A stretch of DNA of 62,291 nt from JAJYTL01 sp046705265 (GTDB lineage: Bacteria; Pseudomonadota; Alphaproteobacteria; Ferrovibrionales; Ferrovibrionaceae): contig JBJKQL010000068.1 in NCBI GenBank assembly GCA_046705265.1, positions 1 to 62,291 on the forward strand, written 5' to 3'. The notes beneath the pieces are model-generated. The model was given only the letters and a program-made list of their open reading frames with translations, had not been told where the DNA came from and made no database searches. Positions 10,887 to 20,473 of this stretch are shown one piece after another; position 1 is the stretch's first letter; each line of letters opens with the position of its first letter. A program made the translations under genes and the position numbers.

Positions 10887-12543
10887 AAAGCTGCTCCAGA
10901 TAGGCCATGTTCTTGAACGGCTCCATGCCGACCCGGCGGTAGGTGTCGAGAAATCGCTCACCATCGTTCCTGAGCTTCAAATAAGTTTCGATGACGCGTT
11001 CCACCGCGTCGACAATTTCATGCTTGCCGAAGCCAGGCCCCATGATGTCGCCGATGGCCGCGTCCTCGGCGCCGGATCCGCCGAGCTGAATCTGATAGAA
11101 CTCGACGCCTTTCTTGTCGACGCCAAGAATGCCGATATGACCGGCGTGATGATGGCCGCAGGCGTTGATGCATCCGGAAATCTTGATCTTCAATTCGCCG
11201 ATGTGGTGCTGGCGCTCGAGATCGGCAAAGCGCTTGGCAATCGTCTGGGCGATCGGAATCGAGCGGGCGTTGGCGAGATCGCAATAATCCAGGCCGGGGC
11301 ACGAGATGATATCGGTAACAAGCCCGGCGTTCGGCGTCGCGAGATCAAGTCCCTCGAGACGGGCATGCATCGCCGGCAGGTCCCTCTTGCGGACATGCGG
11401 CAGCACCAGATTCTGCTCGTGGCTGACGCGGATTTCCGCGATCCCGTAGTCATCAAGGACATCGGCGAGGGCATCGAGCTGCTGGTCGCTGCAATCACCT
11501 GGAACGCCGCCGATCGGCTTGAGCGAGATCGTGGCGATGGCATAACCCTGCTTGCGGTGTCGATGAACGTTGGTTTTTGTCCAATCGGCGAATGCCTTGT
11601 CTTTGAGCGCCGTCTCGAATTCCGGCGAGCGCTCGTCAAGCGCCTCAAAGGCAGGCGGCGCGAAATAGGCCTCGATGTCACGGACTTCTGCGTCCGGCAG
11701 GGTCAACGTACCGCTCTTCTTGATTTCCGCGAATTCGCGCTCGACGCGCCTGCGCAGCTCCGCTTCGCCGAGCGTATGGGCCAGGATCTTGATGCGCGCC
11801 TTGAAGAGATTGTCACGGCGACCATTCTCGTTATAGACGCGCATGACCGCCTCGAGGAAGACAAGCAGGTCGGGCTTGGCGACGAAATCGCCGACCACGT
11901 AGCCAAGATAGGGCGTCCGCCCCATGCCACCACCGACATAAACGCGATAACCGGTCTCGCCGGCCGCGTTTTTCACGATCTGCACCGCAACATCGTGGAA
12001 CATCAGCGCCGCGCGATCATGGGCCGATCCGCTGACGGCGATCTTGAACTTGCGGGGCAGGAAACTGAACTCGGGATGCAGACTCGACCATTGGCGGATG
12101 ATCTCGGCGATGGGCCGCGGATCTTCGATTTCGTCCGCGGCGGCGCCGGCGAAATGATCGGCGGTGACGTTGCGGATGCAATTGCCGCTGGTCTGCATGG
12201 CGTGCATCTCGACGGTGGCGAGATCGGCCAGGATGTCGGGCACGTCTTCGAGCTTCGGCCAATTGAACTGTAGATTCTGCCGCGTCGTGAAATGGCCATA
12301 GCCCTTGTCGTACTTGCGCGCGATATGGGCAAGCATCCTGAGCTGCTTCGCCCAGAGCGTGCCATAAGGCACGGCGATCCGCAGCATGTAGGCGTGAAGC
12401 TGGAGGTAAAGACCGTTCATCAGCCGGAGCGGCTTGAACTCGTCCTCGGTAAGCTCGCCGTTTAGCCGGCGCGCGACCTGATGACGGAACTGCGTCACGC
12501 GTTCGCGCACGAAGGTCGCGTCGAATTCGTCATATCGATACAT
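10873..12543 (-). CDS. cysI: Assimilatory nitrite/sulfite reductase hemoprotein
   Basis: This 556-residue siroheme/4Fe-4S reductase carries out six-electron reduction of sulfite to sulfide. Two ferredoxin-like halves are each followed by a siroheme-binding region; the cluster ligands are C415 and C421 (CPGLDYC) with C458 and C462 (CINAC). Arginine-rich siroheme contacts such as TTRQNLQF (86-93) are present. The flanking DUF2849 and DUF934 genes are the usual partners of the sulfite-type enzyme in alphaproteobacteria, which favours sulfite over nitrite. No cysJ-type flavoprotein, siroheme synthase or PAPS reductase gene is in the window, so the electron donor is encoded elsewhere. Confidence 0.92.
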   Translation of the reverse strand: MYRYDEFDATFVRERVTQFRHQVARRLNGELTEDEFKPLRLMNGLYLQLHAYMLRIAVPYGTLWAKQLRMLAHIARKYDKGYGHFTTRQNLQFNWPKLEDVPDILADLATVEMHAMQTSGNCIRNVTADHFAGAAADEIEDPRPIAEIIRQWSSLHPEFSFLPRKFKIAVSGSAHDRAALMFHDVAVQIVKNAAGETGYRVYVGGGMGRTPYLGYVVGDFVAKPDLLVFLEAVMRVYNENGRRDNLFKARIKILAHTLGEAELRRRVEREFAEIKKSGTLTLPDAEVRDIEAYFAPPAFEALDERSPEFETALKDKAFADWTKTNVHRHRKQGYAIATISLKPIGGVPGDCSDQQLDALADVLDDYGIAEIRVSHEQNLVLPHVRKRDLPAMHARLEGLDLATPNAGLVTDIISCPGLDYCDLANARSIPIAQTIAKRFADLERQHHIGELKIKISGCINACGHHHAGHIGILGVDKKGVEFYQIQLGGSGAEDAAIGDIMGPGFGKHEIVDAVERVIETYLKLRNDGERFLDTYRRVGMEPFKNMAYLEQLYAAH

Positions 12544-12934
12544 CGTCGTCCCTCACCTTCGCCCGCGCCCGGGCATCCGCATCCCCGGCCTGGTCGCGCG
12601 CCGCCGCCGCGTGGCGAACGCTTTCCGGAGTAAGGCCTTCCGCCTGTTTCCCGATGTCGCAATGCACCGATGGGCCGGCGGCGCGGATGATCTCGCGTTC
12701 CTTCACGGGATAGATGCCGTCGGCTTCCACCCGGACGTCGAAGAGATAGGGATTGACGACGACGTTATCGGCGACGAATTGGCGCGCCGCCGTTAGTGCC
12801 GTCTCGGCCTCGGCCTTGGTGGAAAATACCTGCGACGCCTCCAAGCCCCCGACCCAGCTGCCGCCTTGCCAATAGACGACGTCGCCGCCCCTCAGACGGT
12901 TCGCCGTCAAGACCTGTTGAATTGGCGTTGTCAT
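12530..12934 (-). CDS. DUF2849 family protein
   Basis: This small protein of about 134 residues begins with the family pattern VLTANRLRGGDVVYW, then WVGGLEASQVF and a helix rich in Ala and Glu. DUF2849 proteins sit at the head of sulfite reductase operons in alphaproteobacteria; their function is unknown. The ATG ending at 12934 is preferred because the conserved domain starts directly after it; an upstream ATG at 12988 would add an 18-residue tail. The gene overlaps the reductase gene by 14 bases, supporting one transcript. The C-terminal tail is unusually charged (DADARARAKVRDDD). Confidence 0.82.
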   Translation of the reverse strand: MTTPIQQVLTANRLRGGDVVYWQGGSWVGGLEASQVFSTKAEAETALTAARQFVADNVVVNPYLFDVRVEADGIYPVKEREIIRAAGPSVHCDIGKQAEGLTPESVRHAAAARDQAGDADARARAKVRDDDVSI

Positions 12935-13344
12935 GCCGTATAGCTGATGCATTCTGATGTGGAAGTCAACCATGCTGTAAATATTCATGTATAATATCCT
13001 AATATACCTAAATTATATGTTGTATTTGCCAACCGATAATGTTCTGGCCATCAGAGGGGGGCTCAAGTCCCTCCGCCTCGGTCATTGGGAGCCTCGGGTC
13101 GCCCACAAGCCCAACCATGACGATGAGACGGCGGCCAGCCTAAAAGGCACGTGCCGAACCGGGGCAGCCCGGCTTGGACCCATTCAAGGCGCACGCCTGA
13201 CTAACCCACGCGCGGCCGAAGCCCGTTCCTGGCGCGATCGCATCGCGCTTTACATCTGGGGCGGGCATCCTCTAGTCCTGTTAGCGGAAACGGTCGCATG
13301 CTCCAGAGCGACATTCCGATCCGGCGTCGGCAAGGAGACCGGCC
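12935..13344. promoter_or_regulatory. Divergent intergenic region upstream of the sulfite reductase operon
   Basis: The 410 bases separate the minus-strand sulfur operon from the plus-strand UxaA-family gene. The part nearest the sulfur operon (about 12975-13030) is strongly AT-rich with overlapping TATA-like elements, the likely promoter area. The rest is GC-rich and contains no gene I can support. A short stretch near 13050-13085 looks faintly like a tRNA T-arm but does not form a complete tRNA. Confidence 0.45.
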
Positions 13345-14874
13345 ATGGCGACTGACGGGCCGCAACTGACCATCCGCCTCAATCCCCGCGACAATGTGGC
13401 GATCGCGCGGGTTGACCTTCTCGCCGGAACCGAGATCGCTGCCGAAGGTGCGACCGTGAAAAGCCGTATCCACGCGGGCCACAAGGTTGCGACCGCGGCC
13501 ATCGCAGTGGGTGAGCCGGTCTTGCGCTACGGACAGATCATCGGCTTCGCGTCTCAGCCGATCGCGCCCGGCGATCATGTCCATGTGGACAATCTTGCGA
13601 TGGGTGATTTTGACCGCGACTACGCGTTCTGCGCGGGCGCCCGGCCCACCCCATACGTCGCCGAGCCCGCCACCTTCAAAGGGTATCTCCGCCCCGAGGG
13701 GCGAGTTGGCACGCGAAACTATATCGCCGTGATCAGCAGCGTGAATTGCTCGGCGACGGTCTCGCGCCATGTCGCGGACGCCTTCCGCTTCTCACAAGAT
13801 CTTGACCTCTATCCGAACGTGGATGGCGTCGTCGCCATCACCCACGGCCTTGGCTGCGGCATGGCGGACAAGGGCCTCGGATTCGATATCTTGCGCCGAG
13901 TCCTTGCCGGCTATGCTCGGCATGCCAACTTCGGCGCCGTGGTGATGATCGGCCTCGGCTGCGAGGTAATGCAGCTCGGCACTCTGCTCGGGCAAAGCGA
14001 CTTGCAGACTGGCCCCAATCTCGCCGCCATGACCATCCAATCGACCGGCGGCACGCGGAAGACGATCGAGCGGGCAGTCGCTGCCATCCGCGAGATGCTG
14101 CCGGACGTAAACCGCCAAAGTCGTCAAAGCATCGCTGCCTCCGAACTCCGCCTTGCGCTTCAGTGCGGCGGTTCGGACGGCTATTCCGGCATCACCGCCA
14201 ATCCGGCGCTGGGTCTCGCGGTCGACCGCCTGGTCGCCCATGGCGGCACCGCCGTGCTTTCGGAGACGCCGGAAATTTATGGCGCCGAACATCTTTTGAC
14301 GCGCCGCGCTGCAAGCCGGGAAATCGGCGAGAAGCTGGTCGCCCGCATTCGCTGGTGGGAGGAACATACCCGGCGCCAGGGGGGCGAAATGAACAACAAT
14401 CCCTCGCCCGGCAACAAGGCAGGCGGCATCACCACCATCGTCGAAAAGTCGCTCGGCGCCGTTGCCAAGGGCGGCAGCAGCAACCTCGCTGCCGTCTATG
14501 AATACGCCGAGCCGATCACCGCCAAGGGCTTCGTCTTCATGGACAGTCCGGGTTACGATCCGGTTTCCGCGACTGGCCAGGTGGCGGGCGGCGCCAATAT
14601 CCTTTGCTTCACCACCGGCCGCGGTTCAGCATTCGGCTGCAAGCCCGTGCCGAGCATCAAGCTGGCGACCAACACGCCGCTTTATAACCGCCAGACCGAG
14701 GACATGGACATCAACTGCGGCGAGATCGTCACCGGCGGAGAGACGCTCGAGCAATGCGGCCAGCGTATTTTCGAGACGATCCTCCGCGTCGCTTCAGGCG
14801 AGCACAGCAAGAGCGAGGAACTCGGTTACGGCGATAACGAGTTCGTCCCCTGGCAACTCGGCGCCACCATGTAG
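13345..14874 (+). CDS. UxaA family (altronate dehydratase-like) hydro-lyase
   Basis: This 509-residue protein has the family architecture: a short SAF domain at the N-terminus (residues about 15-85) followed by the UxaA catalytic region. Recognisable segments include GYLRPEGRVGTRNYI, THGLGCGM, GLGCEVMQ, LQCGGSDGYSGI, ETPEIYGAE, NNNPSPGNKAGGITTI and CFTTGRGSAFGCKP; the conserved cysteines and histidine are the expected iron ligands. Family members dehydrate sugar acids (altronate, galactarate) or sulfolactate. No other sugar-acid genes are near, so the substrate is open. It converges on the ABC permease gene with about 10 bases between the stops. Confidence 0.88.
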   Translation: MATDGPQLTIRLNPRDNVAIARVDLLAGTEIAAEGATVKSRIHAGHKVATAAIAVGEPVLRYGQIIGFASQPIAPGDHVHVDNLAMGDFDRDYAFCAGARPTPYVAEPATFKGYLRPEGRVGTRNYIAVISSVNCSATVSRHVADAFRFSQDLDLYPNVDGVVAITHGLGCGMADKGLGFDILRRVLAGYARHANFGAVVMIGLGCEVMQLGTLLGQSDLQTGPNLAAMTIQSTGGTRKTIERAVAAIREMLPDVNRQSRQSIAASELRLALQCGGSDGYSGITANPALGLAVDRLVAHGGTAVLSETPEIYGAEHLLTRRAASREIGEKLVARIRWWEEHTRRQGGEMNNNPSPGNKAGGITTIVEKSLGAVAKGGSSNLAAVYEYAEPITAKGFVFMDSPGYDPVSATGQVAGGANILCFTTGRGSAFGCKPVPSIKLATNTPLYNRQTEDMDINCGEIVTGGETLEQCGQRIFETILRVASGEHSKSEELGYGDNEFVPWQLGATM

Positions 14875-14884
14875 CAGCAGTCCG

Positions 14885-15658
14885 TTATCGGTCGCGCGAG
14901 TCGCCTTCCCTCGGCCGCCACCGCAAAAGCCGCGCCTCGAGCCGGTCAAGAATCGAACCGAGCGCCACCACGACGATCATAAGAACGAAGATGCCCGCCA
15001 TCGTCCCGGCGGTATCAAGGACGCTGGTGGTCTCCATGATGCGATAGCCAAGGCCGGCGGTAGAAGCAATGAACTCCGCGACCACCGCGCCAACGAGAGC
15101 TTGCGGGATCGCGATGCGCAAGCCGGCGATGATCCACGGGCTCGCGTCCGGAATCGTGACATGCCAGAAAAGACGCCAGCGCGAAGCCCCGAGCACGCGC
15201 GCAACATTGCGAAGATCGAGACTGGCCGCCCGCACGCCTTCGTAAGTGTTGAAGAAGACAAGGAGCGCGGTCACCATCGCCGCCATCATGACTTTGGAGG
15301 CGAGCGCGATGCCGAACCACAATACGAAGATCGGCGCAAGAGCGATACGCGGGATACCGTAGACAGCGAGAATATAGGGCTTCAGCACCTCCGCAACCCG
15401 CTCACTTTGGCCGAGTGCCAGCGCCACAACCAGGCCGACCACCGCACCGATCACATAGCCGTAGACCGTTTCCTGAAAGGTGATGAGGAGATCTTTCTCG
15501 AGCACGCCGGAACGCAGTGAATGCCAAAGCGATATGCCGATCCGGACCGGCGTCGACAGCCAAAACGGATCGATCAACGGTCCCGATACGGCCTGCCATA
15601 GGCCAAGGAAGACAACGGCAACGACGATGCGCCAAACGATGAGCGCGCGCTTGCTCAC
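14885..15658 (-). CDS. ABC transporter permease (SsuC/TauC type)
   Basis: This 257-residue inner-membrane permease of the nitrate/sulfonate/taurine importer family has about six hydrophobic segments and the cytoplasmic EAA-type loop around VRAASLDLRNVARVLGASRWRLFWHVTIP. The start is a GTG overlapping the TGA stop of the ATPase gene by four bases. It forms a full importer with the two genes transcribed just before it. The substrate could be a sulfonate, a thiamine-precursor-like pyrimidine or another small organic compound. Confidence 0.9.
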   Translation of the reverse strand: MSKRALIVWRIVVAVVFLGLWQAVSGPLIDPFWLSTPVRIGISLWHSLRSGVLEKDLLITFQETVYGYVIGAVVGLVVALALGQSERVAEVLKPYILAVYGIPRIALAPIFVLWFGIALASKVMMAAMVTALLVFFNTYEGVRAASLDLRNVARVLGASRWRLFWHVTIPDASPWIIAGLRIAIPQALVGAVVAEFIASTAGLGYRIMETTSVLDTAGTMAGIFVLMIVVVALGSILDRLEARLLRWRPREGDSRDR

Positions 15659-16449
15659 ACGACGCTCTCCTTCATCTCATCCGCGAGATGCGCCCAAATA
15701 TGATCATAGACCCGCCGGAAAGCGGGATCGGTGTGAATGGTGAAAATATCGCGCGGGCGAGGCAAGGGCACGCGTACTACCTCGCGCACGCGACCGGGCC
15801 GGGCGCTCATGACCACGACGCGGTCGCCCAAGGCCACCGCCTCCGTCAGATCATGGGTAATGAAAATCAGTGTCGTGGTCGGCCTCGCGCTCCACAATCG
15901 CAACAACATGTCCTGAAGCTGCAACCGCGTCTGCGCATCGAGCGGACCGAAGGGTTCGTCGAGAAGAATTACCTTCGGATCGTAGGCGAGCGTCCGGACG
16001 ATATTGACGCGCTGGCGCATGCCGCCGGACAACTGATGCCGGTAATAGCCGGAGAAATCCCTCAGGCCGACACGCTCCAAGAGCTCAAGTGCCTTGACTT
16101 CCCGCGTTCTGCGATCGCCGATACCACGCATCTCGAGACCAAATGTGACGTTACGCAGCACTGTGCGCCAGGGAAAAAGATTGTCCGCCTGGGTCACGTA
16201 GCCAATGTCGCCGTTGATGCCACGGCTTCGATGGCCACGATAGAAATAATCGCCGGAAGAAGGTTTCAACAGGCCGACCACAATGTTGAGCAGCGTAGAC
16301 TTGCCGCAGCCCGAGGGACCGACCACGGTAACAAATTCTCCCTCGGCGACATCGAGGTCGAGTCGTTCGAGGGCAACCGTCTCGCCACGGGGGCCACGAA
16401 ACGTGCGCCGGAGCCCCCGTAACGAAATAACACTCTTTGCCTCGTACAT
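15655..16449 (-). CDS. ABC transporter ATP-binding protein (SsuB/TauB type)
   Basis: This 264-residue ATPase has Walker A GPSGCGKST, the Q-loop region at YVTQADNLFPWR, the signature LSGGMRQRVNI, Walker B VILLDEPFGPLD and the switch histidine in FITHDL. These are the hallmarks of the sulfonate/nitrate/taurine importer ATPases. It starts at an ATG that overlaps the last base of the binding-protein stop codon and ends inside the start of the permease, so all three are translationally coupled. Confidence 0.93.
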   Translation of the reverse strand: MYEAKSVISLRGLRRTFRGPRGETVALERLDLDVAEGEFVTVVGPSGCGKSTLLNIVVGLLKPSSGDYFYRGHRSRGINGDIGYVTQADNLFPWRTVLRNVTFGLEMRGIGDRRTREVKALELLERVGLRDFSGYYRHQLSGGMRQRVNIVRTLAYDPKVILLDEPFGPLDAQTRLQLQDMLLRLWSARPTTTLIFITHDLTEAVALGDRVVVMSARPGRVREVVRVPLPRPRDIFTIHTDPAFRRVYDHIWAHLADEMKESVV

Positions 16450-17444
16450 TACTTTTTGAGAAATTCGGGATCGAACGTCTTGTAAAGCGCCTCGGCCGAA
16501 ACGCCCCGCCCATCGAAGCGGACGGTGTTCTCTGCCATTTTCAGCGTCACGCGGCCGGTCGGGTTCATCACCTCCTTTGCGGCCTTTATAGCGACAAGCA
16601 GTGTCTTCTGGTCCACCCTGCCATATTTCGGGCCGATGACCTTTGCGATCTCTGCCGGCGACCTGGTGATGATTTCATGCACCGCGTGCTGCAGGGCCAC
16701 GACCATGGCGTGCACAAGCTTGGGTTTGGCTTTGACTTCCTGCGGCGTCGTGATCAGGCTCGACATCAGGAAGGGATCGATCGCGGGGTCCTGGCCGGCC
16801 GGGTTGTCCAGCCACTGCACGGCAAGCCCTTTCTCGACGCTGTATCGATCATAAGGGATTGAAATCGCGTAGCCGTCGATTTCATGGCGTTCGAGCGCCG
16901 CGATCAGGGCAAGCGGACCGCCAATGGCGACGATCTTCACCTGGCCTGGCTTGAGCCTGCCGATCCGCATCAACTGCCGAATCTGCTTGTCGGTAAGCGA
17001 GCCCGGCCGCGTCATGCCGATTTTCAAGCCCTTGAGCGCGGCGGCTCGGACCGCTAACGGCGCATCGGGACTGACGCCGGCCCGGGCGGCCGCAGCTTTG
17101 CTCAACACCACACCGATGGTGCTGCGATCTTCCATGTTGAAGACGTTAACGAGTTTGCGCTTGGCGATAATCGCATTGATCTCGTAGACGCCGACGCCGA
17201 AGTTGAAATCGACATTGCCTGAAACCAGCGCCGCCATGTCGGGTCCGCCGCCACGGGTTGCTATCTGTTCGACGTTCAGCCCCTCGGCCCGGAAATACCC
17301 CGCCTCCTCGGCATAATCGGCGGGCAAAAATGAAAAGCTCGCGACCGCTTGCGTGACCTTGACAGTTCGCAATCCGGCGGCCTGAGCGGCCGGCACCGGC
17401 ACCGCCAACGCCAATGCAAGCGCCGCCAATACAACCCTCTTCAT
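16449..17444 (-). CDS. ABC transporter periplasmic substrate-binding protein (NMT1/SsuA-like)
   Basis: This predicted 331-residue periplasmic binding protein has an N-terminal Sec signal (MKRVVLAALALALAVPVPA, cleavage after AQA) followed by the NMT1-like fold: ASFSFLPADYAEEAGYF and GGGPDMAALVSGNVDFNFG. The start ending at 17444 is chosen because a GGGAGGAA ribosome-binding site precedes it and the signal peptide follows directly; an upstream reading to 17546 adds non-signal residues. It is the first gene of a three-gene importer operon. The ligand is not determinable, though THI5/NMT1-like members bind pyrimidines and SsuA-like ones bind sulfonates. Confidence 0.9.
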   Translation of the reverse strand: MKRVVLAALALALAVPVPAAQAAGLRTVKVTQAVASFSFLPADYAEEAGYFRAEGLNVEQIATRGGGPDMAALVSGNVDFNFGVGVYEINAIIAKRKLVNVFNMEDRSTIGVVLSKAAAARAGVSPDAPLAVRAAALKGLKIGMTRPGSLTDKQIRQLMRIGRLKPGQVKIVAIGGPLALIAALERHEIDGYAISIPYDRYSVEKGLAVQWLDNPAGQDPAIDPFLMSSLITTPQEVKAKPKLVHAMVVALQHAVHEIITRSPAEIAKVIGPKYGRVDQKTLLVAIKAAKEVMNPTGRVTLKMAENTVRFDGRGVSAEALYKTFDPEFLKK

Positions 17445-17713
17445 CCGTTCCTCCCATACCGCGCCGCCCGATTGCCGGCGGCCTTCAATGCCACGACCGC
17501 TCGCGTGCAGTGCCCAAGCTCGCTCGTTATATCGCCAATATGGCACGCGCGTCGATATGCCGATGAACGCCGGCCCGCGGCATTAATCGCCCCTCGGGAT
17601 GAGACGCCAGTTCCGGCGCTGCCTCGCCCCGTTGTAACGGTTGTGCTAGATTCCTGTGGTCTGACGGCGGAATTTCGGTTCGATTGCTCAGGTCACAGAA
17701 TGCAAGGAAAAAC

Positions 17714-18691
17714 ATGGGACGGTTGTCAATTTCTCTCGCGTGCACACTCTCCGACCGCACCCTCCCCCTGTTGGACGGGCGCGTGGCGATTGAAGGTTGC
17801 GACATAACCGCCCTGCCGGGCGAGCCGGAAGATATCTTTGTCCGAGCGCTTCGCTATGGCGAATTCGATGTTACGGAACTCTCCTTCAGCAGCTATCTGG
17901 TGATGCTGAGCCGCGGTCAGAGCCGCTACATCGGGGTACCCGTCTTTCTGTCGCGCGCCTTTCGCCACTCGGCGATCTATATCCGCACCGACCGCGGCAT
18001 TATACAGCCGCGGGACCTCAAAGGCCGCCTGGTCGGCACGCCGGAGTTCCAACAAACCGCCGGTCTCTGGGTCCGCGGCATTCTGGCGGATGAGTACGGG
18101 ATCAGGATGTCCGACGTCCGCTGGCGTCACGGCGGGCTGGAAGCGCCAAAACAAGGCGAGCGCGTGCCGCTTAGTCTGCCGCCCGACATCGACTATCAAC
18201 CAATCCCTGCCGGCGGAACCCTTTCGGCCATGCTGGCCACAGGCGAGATCGACGCGATCATCGCGCCGCGCGCACCGTCTTGCATCACTGCAGGCAATCC
18301 CCATCTTGGCCGGCTTTTCCCTGATTACCGCGCAGCCGAGGAAGCCTATTTCCGCAAGACCGGATTTTTTCCAATCATGCATCTTGTCGGGATTCGCCAC
18401 GATCTCGCGGAGCGTCACCCCTGGTTGCCCGCCAACGTTTTCCAGGCGTTCGCCAAGGCGAAGGCAATGGCGATGCAGGACCTCGCGCAAATTAACGCGC
18501 TTCGCGTGAGCCTGCCTTGGATCGGCAACGACCTCGCGCAGGTGCAGGCCGTCATGGGCGCGGACTACTGGCGCTACGGCGTCACCGAGAACCGCACTGA
18601 GATCGAGGCCGTCTTACGCTATGCCGCCGAGCAACATCTGACTGCGCGTCGTCTCGGCATCGACGAGATCTTTGCCGCCACGACGCTGTGA
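17714..18691 (+). CDS. Binding-protein-like / 4,5-dihydroxyphthalate decarboxylase-like protein
   Basis: This 325-residue protein has no signal peptide and resembles the 4,5-dihydroxyphthalate decarboxylase-like branch of the periplasmic-binding-protein type II fold: LSISLACTLSDRTLPLLDGRV at the N-terminus, ELSFSSYLVMLSRG, GTPEFQQTAGLWVRGIL and the late HLVGIRHDLAERHPWLP. Homologues are often annotated as ABC substrate-binding proteins although they lack export signals. It is transcribed divergently from the ABC importer 270 bases away, which hints at a shared compound. The ATG at 17714 is preceded by AAGGA at good spacing. Confidence 0.78.
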   Translation: MGRLSISLACTLSDRTLPLLDGRVAIEGCDITALPGEPEDIFVRALRYGEFDVTELSFSSYLVMLSRGQSRYIGVPVFLSRAFRHSAIYIRTDRGIIQPRDLKGRLVGTPEFQQTAGLWVRGILADEYGIRMSDVRWRHGGLEAPKQGERVPLSLPPDIDYQPIPAGGTLSAMLATGEIDAIIAPRAPSCITAGNPHLGRLFPDYRAAEEAYFRKTGFFPIMHLVGIRHDLAERHPWLPANVFQAFAKAKAMAMQDLAQINALRVSLPWIGNDLAQVQAVMGADYWRYGVTENRTEIEAVLRYAAEQHLTARRLGIDEIFAATTL

Positions 18692-18916
18692 CGCGCTCGT
18701 CAAAGCATTGCGCACCGGCCCGCGCGCAACGGGCGATGCCTGACGACCCTTCGCAGATGTTGCTGATTTGCCCGCCGCGAAAGCACTCTTCGGGTTCGGA
18801 TTTTGACAATCCCCCCACGCCGCTCTGAGTTTCGTAGCTTCGGTCGCAAGAGAAAAATATTGGTTTGCGGCGATCACTCATCTGCATGAGAACGCGAACG
18901 GCCGGATGGTTGATTG

Positions 18917-20473
18917 CTACTCCATCACTGCCGTTTGCCTGGTCGCTGCTCGCGGACGGTGCATGATGAAAAACAAGAGAATCATCGGGAGAGATGCCAG
19001 CAAGAGAAATTTGAAATCGTCGGAATAGGCGATCACGCCGGCCTGGTAATTAATCATCTTGTTCAGCAGGGCGGCCCCGGCATGGGTGAAGGGGTTTAGA
19101 TAGAGATGAAACCTGCCACCCGGCTGGAGCGCATGGTTGAACGGAGTGATGAAGCCGGCAAGCCCCGAGTGCACGATCTGCTCGTTACGGACGAGCAAAG
19201 TCGCAGTGATCGATGTTCCCACCGCCATGCCGATATTGCGGCCAAGGTTCAGCATACCGGTGCCTTCGCCGCGCAGGTCGGGCCGGAGCGTTGCAAAACC
19301 CGCGACCTGTAATGGCGTAAACACAAAGCCGAGGCCGAAGCCTTGCAGCACGATTGTAGCCATCACGTCGAACTGGGACACGTCTGGAAGCCATGTCATC
19401 ATCCGATAGAGCGAGTAGTCGACCATGAACACGCCGAACACCATCAGCTTGCGCGAGTCGACCCGCGCAGTGAGCCAGCCCGCGAGCAGCATCGCGGCCA
19501 TGGTGCCGAAGCCGCGCGGCGCCATCACAAGTCCTGCCGTGACCACCGGATAGTTCGCCATATCCTGGAGGTAAGGCGCGAGCAGTGCGGAGCTGGCGAG
19601 AATCACCGCCCCCATGACGAACATCGTCGCCATCGCCACGGTGAAGTTTAAATCTCGGAATAGTGCCGGTCGCAGGAACGGCTGGCCACGCGTGGTCATC
19701 AGATGAACGATGAAGAGATAAAAACCGAAACCGGCGCAGACCGCCGCCATAATGATCTCGGGCGAGCTGAACCAATCCTTTTGCTGACCGCGATCGAGCA
19801 TGAGTTGCAGACCGACGATACCGACCGCTAGGAAGGAGAAGCCGAGCCAGTCGAAGCTTGTCTGTGTCCTCTTCTTTCGGCGGGGCATGAAGATGGCGAT
19901 GCCGAGGACGGCGAGAATGCCGAAGGGCACATTGACAAAGAATACGTAGCGCCAGTTGTAGAAATCCGTGAGATAGCCGCCGAGCGTCGGACCGAGAATC
20001 GGCCCAACCATAACGCCCATACCCCACATCGCCATCGCTTGGCCGCGCTGCTCCTCAGAGTAGATGTCGAGCATCGTCGACTGAGACAGCGGCACGAGTT
20101 GCGAGCCGAATAGTCCCTGGATGAATCGGAAGGCGACGATCTCGGTGAGGGTGGTCGCCGCGCCGCAGAGCACGGAACTGACCGTGAAACCGATGAGGCT
20201 CGTGAGGAAGACGTTTTTCCGACCGAACCGGAAGGCCAGCCAGCCGGAAGGGGCGGTCATCACCGCCGCGCCGATCACGAAGGAGGTCAGCACCCAGTCG
20301 ATTTCATCCGGGCTCGCAGAAAGGCTACCCCGCATATAAGGAAGACTGACCACCACGATCGTCGCATCCAACGCCTGCATCAGTGTCGCGACCATCAGGC
20401 AGACGGTAATGACCGCCCGATGCGGCACCGCTGTCGTGGGTTGGCTTGACGGGGAGGGATTAGAATCGACCAT
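18917..20473 (-). CDS. DHA2-family MFS drug exporter (EmrB/QacA-like)
   Basis: This 518-residue inner-membrane proton antiporter has about 14 hydrophobic segments. Motif A-like loop LAFRFGRKNVFLTSLIGF and motif C-like GPILGPTLGGYL are present, both typical of 14-helix drug exporters. EmrB partners usually have an EmrA/HlyD adaptor gene next to them; none is adjacent here, so it either acts alone or uses an adaptor encoded elsewhere. No regulator gene is adjacent. Confidence 0.92.
   Translation of the reverse strand: MVDSNPSPSSQPTTAVPHRAVITVCLMVATLMQALDATIVVVSLPYMRGSLSASPDEIDWVLTSFVIGAAVMTAPSGWLAFRFGRKNVFLTSLIGFTVSSVLCGAATTLTEIVAFRFIQGLFGSQLVPLSQSTMLDIYSEEQRGQAMAMWGMGVMVGPILGPTLGGYLTDFYNWRYVFFVNVPFGILAVLGIAIFMPRRKKRTQTSFDWLGFSFLAVGIVGLQLMLDRGQQKDWFSSPEIIMAAVCAGFGFYLFIVHLMTTRGQPFLRPALFRDLNFTVAMATMFVMGAVILASSALLAPYLQDMANYPVVTAGLVMAPRGFGTMAAMLLAGWLTARVDSRKLMVFGVFMVDYSLYRMMTWLPDVSQFDVMATIVLQGFGLGFVFTPLQVAGFATLRPDLRGEGTGMLNLGRNIGMAVGTSITATLLVRNEQIVHSGLAGFITPFNHALQPGGRFHLYLNPFTHAGAALLNKMINYQAGVIAYSDDFKFLLLASLPMILLFFIMHRPRAATRQTAVME

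Noticed and set aside
13046..13085. tRNA T-arm-like stretch with CTCAAGT between G- and C-rich arms
   Set aside because: The loop is too long and no acceptor, D or anticodon arm can be built around it.
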